Position numbers and translations under genes: made by a program | NCBI GenBank assembly: GCA_036557665.1 | Contig: DATBHG010000057.1 | Coordinates: 22,832-86,831, forward strand | Direction of reading: 5' to 3' | Length of the DNA stretch: 64,000 nucleotides | Source of the DNA: VAZQ01 sp036557665 | GTDB taxonomy: Bacteria; Pseudomonadota; Alphaproteobacteria; Rhizobiales; Xanthobacteraceae | Notes under the pieces: model-generated | Told to the model about the DNA's origin: nothing | Databases searched by the model: none | The model's input: only the letters and a program-made list of their open reading frames with translations | In this document: piece after piece, positions 59,687 to 64,000 of the stretch | Position numbering within the stretch: the first letter of the stretch is position 1 | Layout of the letters: each line of letters begins with the position of its first letter

Positions 59687-60117
59687 GTCGCTCTCCCGCA
59701 GCCTCGCCGGAACAGGAAGCCCCCGGCCTCGGGCGTTCCCCGATAATCGGCGCTCCTTCTCGGGAGCAATTGTTCCTTGAAAGGAACAATTGCTGCTTGG
59801 AGGAGGAGATGTTGCCCGGAGTTTCAGCCCCCTCGCGCACGAGGCGTACGGCGATTCGGGGCACTCGGGACCAACGAAATTGCGCCTGGACCGTTCCTGG
59901 CGCGCACCGGCGCGCGTCATTCGGCCGCCTCCCTACGAACGCTTTCGTGCGTAGGGGTGAGGCATTGCCTCGCGCTTTTTCAGCACGGCGCGGAGGTAGA
60001 GGACGGCCCAGCGGGGCAGGGAGCACAATGCCGCCTGCGACGCTGCGGCGGAGCCCGTTCGAGTTACAGGATGAATGCGCGGGTCAATCCCCGCGGTCCC
60101 CCTGACCGGAGCGCGCG
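59687..60117. other. Promoter region with palindrome and family A fragment, no gene
   Basis: These 431 bp carry the palindrome 59766-59793 and a degenerate family A element GTAGGGGTGAGGCATTGCCT (59950-59976). Frames in this stretch on either strand are not convincing. Confidence 0.55.
59766..59793. promoter_or_regulatory. 28-bp perfect palindrome, candidate operator
   Basis: GCAATTGTTCCTT and its exact reverse complement AAGGAACAATTGC are separated by 2 bp (GA). It lies 80-107 bp upstream of the monooxygenase start. The AT-rich symmetrical core is typical of MarR/HxlR/TetR operators. No regulator gene is adjacent. Confidence 0.7.
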
Positions 60118-61095
60118 CTAGAACCAGCCTCGCCATTTGAACCAGGCCAGCGGAATGATCGCGCTCAGAGCGATCACCGCAAGCCCGAACGGGTATCCTG
60201 CTATCCAGTTGAGCTCCGGCATGTATTTGAAATTCATCCCGTAGATGCCGGCAACGAGCGTCGGAGGAATGCCGACCACCGAGACGATCGTGAGCACCTT
60301 GAAGATGTCGTTCTGCTGGATGCTGATCAATCCGAGGATCGCATCCAGCAGAAACTGCACCTTGTTCGAAAGGTGCCCCTCGTAATCGTTCAACGAGGCG
60401 ACGTCCTTGACCACCGCCTCCAGTCGCGCCTCGAATTCCGGCACGATCCAGCTCTTGCGCAGGCTGAGCAGGAACGGAGCGATCCGGCCGATTCCAAGCA
60501 GCGCATCGCGCGCGAGCGCCAGCCGGTCGCCCGTGGCGCCGACGGCGATCAGCGCCCGGCGCAACGCTGCGTTCGATCGCGCCACCTGCCGGGGGCGAGT
60601 GGGGTCGCCGCGAAATACCGCGCGCGAGACTTTGTCGAGTGCGGCGCCCAGCCGTTCCAGAACGTCGGCACCCCGATCGACCATCGTCTCCAGCAACGCC
60701 GTGCACACGGCTACCGGACTTTGCAGGGTTTCGTCCCGTTTCACCCGTTCGGCTACGATGTCGAAGGTGGACGAAGGCGCAAACCGAACGGTAACGAGGA
60801 CGTTCTGCGTCAGGATGAACCCGGTCGGCGACAGGTGAGCGTCCGGCGTGTCGCCTTGCGCCACCGCGGGCACGCTCAGGTAGACCGTGTCATCGTCGAC
60901 CGCCAGCCGGCTCGATGTCTCGATCTCGCTGAGGAGCTCGATGGAAGGGATGCGCAGATTGGTGCGAGACTCGACGAGCGTCTTTTCCTCGGCGGTCGGG
61001 TTCAACAGGTCGATCCAGATGACGTGTGAGGGAAGCGCTGCGGAGGGACTGCCGATGGGGCCGAGACCGTCCTTGTCGCGGTAGGTCGTCAGCAC
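60118..61095 (-). CDS. corA: CorA-type magnesium/metal transporter
   Basis: The 325-residue channel has a large acidic N-terminal cytoplasmic domain, a long helix, and two C-terminal transmembrane helices. The signature YGMNF occurs in VAGIYGMNFKYMPEL, followed by a second helix and the basic tail KWRGWF. GTG start at 61095 is used. It imports Mg2+ (possibly Co2+/Ni2+). The symbol reflects family. Confidence 0.92.
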   Translation of the reverse strand: MLTTYRDKDGLGPIGSPSAALPSHVIWIDLLNPTAEEKTLVESRTNLRIPSIELLSEIETSSRLAVDDDTVYLSVPAVAQGDTPDAHLSPTGFILTQNVLVTVRFAPSSTFDIVAERVKRDETLQSPVAVCTALLETMVDRGADVLERLGAALDKVSRAVFRGDPTRPRQVARSNAALRRALIAVGATGDRLALARDALLGIGRIAPFLLSLRKSWIVPEFEARLEAVVKDVASLNDYEGHLSNKVQFLLDAILGLISIQQNDIFKVLTIVSVVGIPPTLVAGIYGMNFKYMPELNWIAGYPFGLAVIALSAIIPLAWFKWRGWF

Positions 61096-61225
61096 GCTGC
61101 GATTCCCTCTGCGGGCCGAGGCTCTGTCTTATATGAGTCTTATCGTCTCATGCAGACTCGCCTTGAGTCAAAGCCGCGGGAGATCTTGGGGCTGGGCTCA
61201 TCGGCGGGCAGCATCAAGCCGGCAC

Positions 61226-61675
61226 TCACGGACAATCGCCGACCCGTTCCGCATCGATGGAGGTTCGCACGCTCTGCATCAGCCTGCCCAGCATGAACGA
61301 GCGCGCGGTGATCGTCGCGGTGTAATGCTGGGGGGTGGCGAAGATGAACTCCCCGGCCACGTCCATGTCGATCTGGCCGGTGCATTGCAGCCGCCATTTG
61401 AGCCGCTGCGGCGTGAGCTCGTGCTCGGTGCGCCGGCACACCGAGTTGGTGGTGCGGCCGACCGGGCTGAAGGTCTTGTCGAGGTCGGCCACGGCCTCCT
61501 CGGTGAGGCAGCTCACACCCTGCTGCGCCGGCCCGGCGACGCCGTCGATCTCGGGCGATTGCACCGTCTTCCACTGCCCGGCTTGCAAGCCATCCGCCCA
61601 GGCAGCGTGCGCAAACAGCAAAAATGACATCGCCGAGCTGCAGAATGTGACGCTGAGCAAACGGTCCGGGCGCAT
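61226..61675 (-). CDS. DUF3617 family secreted protein
   Basis: The 149-residue protein has a signal peptide (MRPDRLLSVTFCSSAMSFLL, cleavage after HAAWA). The mature part begins GLQAGQWKTVQSPEIDG with paired cysteines (GVSCLTEEA, SVCRRTEHEL, LQCTGQIDM, VGDCP), as in DUF3617. It is probably periplasmic with disulfides. ATG at 61673-61675. The role is unknown. Confidence 0.87.
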   Translation of the reverse strand: MRPDRLLSVTFCSSAMSFLLFAHAAWADGLQAGQWKTVQSPEIDGVAGPAQQGVSCLTEEAVADLDKTFSPVGRTTNSVCRRTEHELTPQRLKWRLQCTGQIDMDVAGEFIFATPQHYTATITARSFMLGRLMQSVRTSIDAERVGDCP

Positions 61676-61995
61676 CGATCCTGCTCGTCTTTCGAGGGTT
61701 CTCTCAGGATGGGTTCGCTGACGCACGCCGGCTGCCCGCAGCCCGCGTGTGCGGCGCAACCCGCCGCGCGCGGATGAGAGCATATCTCCGCCGGCCGCGG
61801 TACCCCGGGACAATCCGTGTTTCCTTGCTCCCGCGCATTGCGCCGTTCGCACCTAAGCTGTCGTCCGGTGTCGGCCGGAAATGACGCGCGAAACTTTGGT
61901 TGTCGTCCCGGCCAAGCGAGCCCGGCTACGCCGGGCGAGCGCGAGCCGGGACCTAGTAATTCACGGCCGGCGTGAATGCTCAGGAGGTCGGAGAG
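61676..61995. other. Intergenic stretch with family C palindrome
   Basis: No gene. It contains TGTCGTCCCGGCCAAGCGAG to the matching GCCGGGACC (61900-61952) with an internal CCCGGCTACGCCGGG, and a half-site GTCGGCCGGAAATGACG at 61870-61886. This family resembles 54441-54480. Confidence 0.65.
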
Positions 61996-62212
61996 GTGAA
62001 AAAAAACGCTCACATGGGATCGAGCCTCGACGATTTCCTTGCGGAGGAAGGCGTGCTCGAGACCTTTCAGGCACAGGCGATCAAGGAAGTCATCGCGTGG
62101 CGGCTCGCGCAGACAATGAAAAAGCAACGGATTTCCAAGAAACGGCTGGCCGAGCTGATGAGGACGAAGCCGCAGCCAAGTCGATCGCGTGTTTGATCCC
62201 ATGGGCGTGTGA
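61996..62212 (+). pseudogene. XRE/HigA-like antitoxin, frameshifted
   Basis: GTG 61996 follows AGGAGG. The frame reads HMGSSLDDFLAEEGVLETF, then AIKEVIAWRLAQTMKKQRIS and MRTK, which matches HigA-like XRE antitoxins. After ATGAGGACG an extra A shifts the frame. In the other phase the family continuation SRSQVDRVFDP appears (62168-62200), then stop TGA at 62210-62212. The rest of the domain is lost. No toxin partner is visible. Confidence 0.8.
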
Positions 62213-63018
62213 TGATCGAGACCATCGATCGTAGGATGCAAGCTCCGGCTCGAATGGGCGTAAACCACCCTGTGCGCCGCCGCCTCGCTGTCTTCGCGGC
62301 ACATTAATCCCGAGAACGGCGGTGGCTCGAGTCTGCTGTCGTCCGTGAGATCGAGCATTCAACTGGATGCGTGCGGCCAAACAACACTCCGGCCAGCACG
62401 AACCCGCGCTGGTGGCCCCTGCGCGCCACCTTCCCGGCGGAGAACACCAGGATATCGGCGGGAACGCGCAACGGACGCAGCAGCAGCCGCAGCCTCACCA
62501 TCTTGGGCCCGGTCCCCGGCCTCCGCGCGCCGAACAGGATGATGCGCGCCGGCTTGGCGGCATCCGCCAGAATGCGCACCGCGCATCTATCTCCTCGCGG
62601 GGGCACCATGTGCGCGCGTATTTTTCCGTCCCGATGCTTGGCATTCTTGGTGGCCGTGCAGCCATTGGTCGAGCCCGGGCCACAGCAGCTGCTCGCCGAG
62701 ACCGTACGCGAGGGTAACCGCATCAGAGCGCCGCAGGCGGCCCAGTTAATCGGGTGCGGAAAAATTGAATGTTGCCGTGTTGTCACGGCGGCATCTAACC
62801 TTATATGCATCAAGCAAAATCTCGCTTGAGCCTGACGCTCTAGCACTTGACGCCCTAGCAACCGGGGGAACCTGTTGGCTCGTCGAGACGTTACGGCTGA
62901 CGTATATTTAACTTGACCTTTACAGCCGCAAAGGCAATGTAGCGGCATTAACTTCCGCCCCGCTGGACACGCCGCAAGGCCTCTGGCGGGGTCTTGCTTT
63001 TTGGGGCAGCCTCTCGGG
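62213..63018. other. Region of decayed genes
   Basis: Apart from the nucleotidyltransferase remnant at 62358-62609, no complete gene was recognised. AT-richer DNA at 62745-62830 and 62890-62920 may contain a promoter. The sequence at 62960-63000 has a CGCC/GGCG stem followed by CTTTTT and could be a weak terminator. Confidence 0.5.
62358..62609 (-). pseudogene. Nucleotidyltransferase (MNT-type) remnant
   Basis: The minus strand reads RILADAAKPARIILFGARRPG, then after a jump LRPLRVPADILVFSAGKVAR and RGHQRGFVLAGVLFGR. The first matches the GSRARG motif of minimal nucleotidyltransferases (RIILFGSRARG). The second matches their C-terminal half. The catalytic DxD segment between them is missing (about 25 residues). 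It is therefore a deleted, inactive copy. Confidence 0.65.
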
Positions 63019-63648
63019 ATGCCTGCACCTCCGACGGTGATTCGCGCCGTCTCGTTCTTCAACGGCCAAAACCTTTTTCATAGCGCAAAAGCAGCGTTCG
63101 GGTATCGATTTCCGAACTATGATCCCGTTGCCCTTGCGAAGACCATCTGCGCTAATGAGGGTTGTCACGAGGTAAGATTTTACACAGGAGTACCAGACGC
63201 AAGCGACAATCCATTTTGGAACCATTTTTGGGTTGCCAAGGGCGCCCAGATGGGGCGAGAAGGCGTGTAGGTTTTCACCCGGCCGTTGCGATACCGGAAC
63301 AAGGAGATCCTTCTGCCAGATGGCACAACCCACACGTTCCTTGACGGGGATGAAAAGGGGATAGATCTCCGCCTCGCTCTTGATGTCATAAGCTTGGCTC
63401 ATTCAAGGGCATTCGATGTAGGCATATTATTTTGTCGGGACCAGGATTTGACGGAATTGGCAGATGAAGTGAAAACTATCTCAAAGGAGCAGGATCGCTG
63501 GATCAAGGTCGCTTCCGCGTATCCGTACAGCCCAGCCGTAAAACACTATCGCGGGATTGATCGCACTGAGTGGATACAGATTACCCGCTCAACCTATGAC
63601 GCCTGTATCGACACTCGCGACTACAGGCCAAAAGCCGTCTTAAAGTGA
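63019..63648 (+). pseudogene. NYN (LabA/DUF88-like) ribonuclease gene with in-frame TAG
   Basis: One frame encodes a full NYN-domain protein of about 209 codons: RAVSFFNGQNLFHSAKAAFG, TRFYTGVPDASDNPFWNHFW, TAG at 63268-63270, then VFTRPLRYRNKEILLPDG, KGIDLRLALDVISLA and FCRDQDLTELADEVK. The TAG falls at a conserved coding position. The N-terminal catalytic DGxN reads NGQN, so an Asp-to-Asn change adds a second lesion. Base composition is visibly lower in GC than the neighbouring catabolic genes, suggesting transfer. Confidence 0.85.
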
Positions 63649-63694
63649 ACTGCCCCAGTTTACCAGCTTATCTGATCGAGCAGGAGCCGATGCA

Positions 63695-63940
63695 ATGAAG
63701 AGCTGGCCTGTGCAGGATGCCAAGGCGCGTTTCAGCGAGCTGTTGGAAACGTGTCTGAGGGAAGGTCCGCAGCTTGTCACGCGGCGCGGCGAAAAGGCCG
63801 CAGTCCTTGTTCCGATGCGGTAGTGGCAACAACTCGTGGGCGCCGGCAAGCCGACGCTCAAGGATCTGCTGCTTGCTGATCTCGGACGGGCGGAGCTTGA
63901 ATTCCCCGCACGCGGCAAGCGCCCTCACCTGCCTAGCTGA
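63695..63940 (+). pseudogene. Phd/YefM-type antitoxin with in-frame TAG
   Basis: ATG 63695 starts MKSWPVQDAKARFSELLETC, then REGPQLVTRRGEKAAVLVPM, the usual Phd/YefM pattern. TAG at 63821-63823 replaces the expected acidic codon before WQQLVGAGKPTLKDLLLA, and the frame then runs to TGA 63938-63940. No PIN/VapC toxin gene is recognisable in the last 60 bp. It is probably a decayed antitoxin. Confidence 0.85.
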
Positions 63941-64000
63941 ATGGAATGCCAATCTCGATGTAGCTACCAGGAGTCGCCGCGTCTATTGAAAGTGGCTATA

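Noticed and set aside
63268..63823. Genome-wide TAG recoding
   Set aside because: Several complete genes in the window end with TAG (for example at 38557, 45906 and 49656), so TAG is a normal stop here.
63941..64000. VapC/PIN toxin after the Phd gene
   Set aside because: The last 60 bp do not show the usual toxin start with an LDTN-like motif. Too short to judge.
1..64000. tRNA, rRNA or riboswitch genes
   Set aside because: No cloverleaf, rRNA segment or recognisable riboswitch core was seen by eye. A covariance-model scan would be needed to exclude small RNAs.

Overview
The window is about 64 kb of GC-rich bacterial chromosome. Gene content and style suggest an alphaproteobacterium of the Hyphomicrobiales (Bradyrhizobium/Xanthobacteraceae-like): an Omp25/31-type beta-barrel, many Tat-dependent solute-binding proteins including the MRRRDF type, a tripartite-tricarboxylate (Bug) receptor, ABC importers paired with flavin monooxygenases and amidohydrolases, and dispersed palindromic intergenic repeats. 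This taxonomic reading is inference. No rRNA, tRNA, CRISPR array, transposase or phage gene was recognised. Several genes carry single lesions, so the sequence is either a genome with real pseudogenes or an assembly with some base errors.

Layout. 1-8.8 kb: a DUF1989 (urea carboxylase-associated type) protein, a phenylacetate-CoA-ligase-like enzyme, ferrochelatase, a Bug receptor, a NitT/Thi5-like binding protein, and a molybdopterin oxidoreductase with its cytochrome b partner. 8.9-13.2 kb (minus strand): chromate-resistance operon chrB - DUF1259 - chrA - beta-propeller. 13.6-19.6 kb: acyltransferase-3 membrane protein, a benzoate-CoA-ligase-like enzyme coupled to an unknown protein, an ECF sigma factor, and folE. 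20.0-22.5 kb: a second chromate-type operon (amidohydrolase, stand-alone ChrB C-terminal domain, superoxide dismutase-rhodanese fusion). A near-palindromic 16-bp element lies upstream of both chromate loci and is the best candidate for a shared operator. 22.6-26 kb: an internally deleted TauE/SafE gene, a LysR regulator and a MATE exporter followed by a duplicated piece of a MATE 3' end.

26.3-35.4 kb is a probable catabolic and uptake operon: two luciferase-like monooxygenases, a branched-chain-type ABC importer with fused permeases, an alpha/beta hydrolase and a serine hydrolase. 35.5-39.4 kb holds KpsF/GutQ, an outer-membrane barrel and a VasI-like protein. 39.6-52.7 kb is the most novel-looking region. 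It contains cytosine-deaminase-like and hydantoinase-like amidohydrolases, a decarboxylase-type amidohydrolase, a flavin monooxygenase, a creatinase-like M24 protein that has lost metal ligands, three paralogous NitT/TauT-type binding proteins (one frameshifted), a permease and an ATPase. Together these look like uptake and stepwise opening of an unidentified N-containing (possibly heterocyclic) compound.

52.9-61.7 kb holds small secreted and outer-membrane proteins, a secreted hydrolase, an ABC binding protein, a MetE-like protein, an AhpD-like protein with an FAD monooxygenase (and a 28-bp palindrome upstream), CorA and a DUF3617 protein. 61.9-64 kb is a graveyard of mobile or toxin-antitoxin-like genes: a frameshifted XRE antitoxin, a collapsed nucleotidyltransferase, and NYN and Phd/YefM genes that each carry an in-frame TAG.
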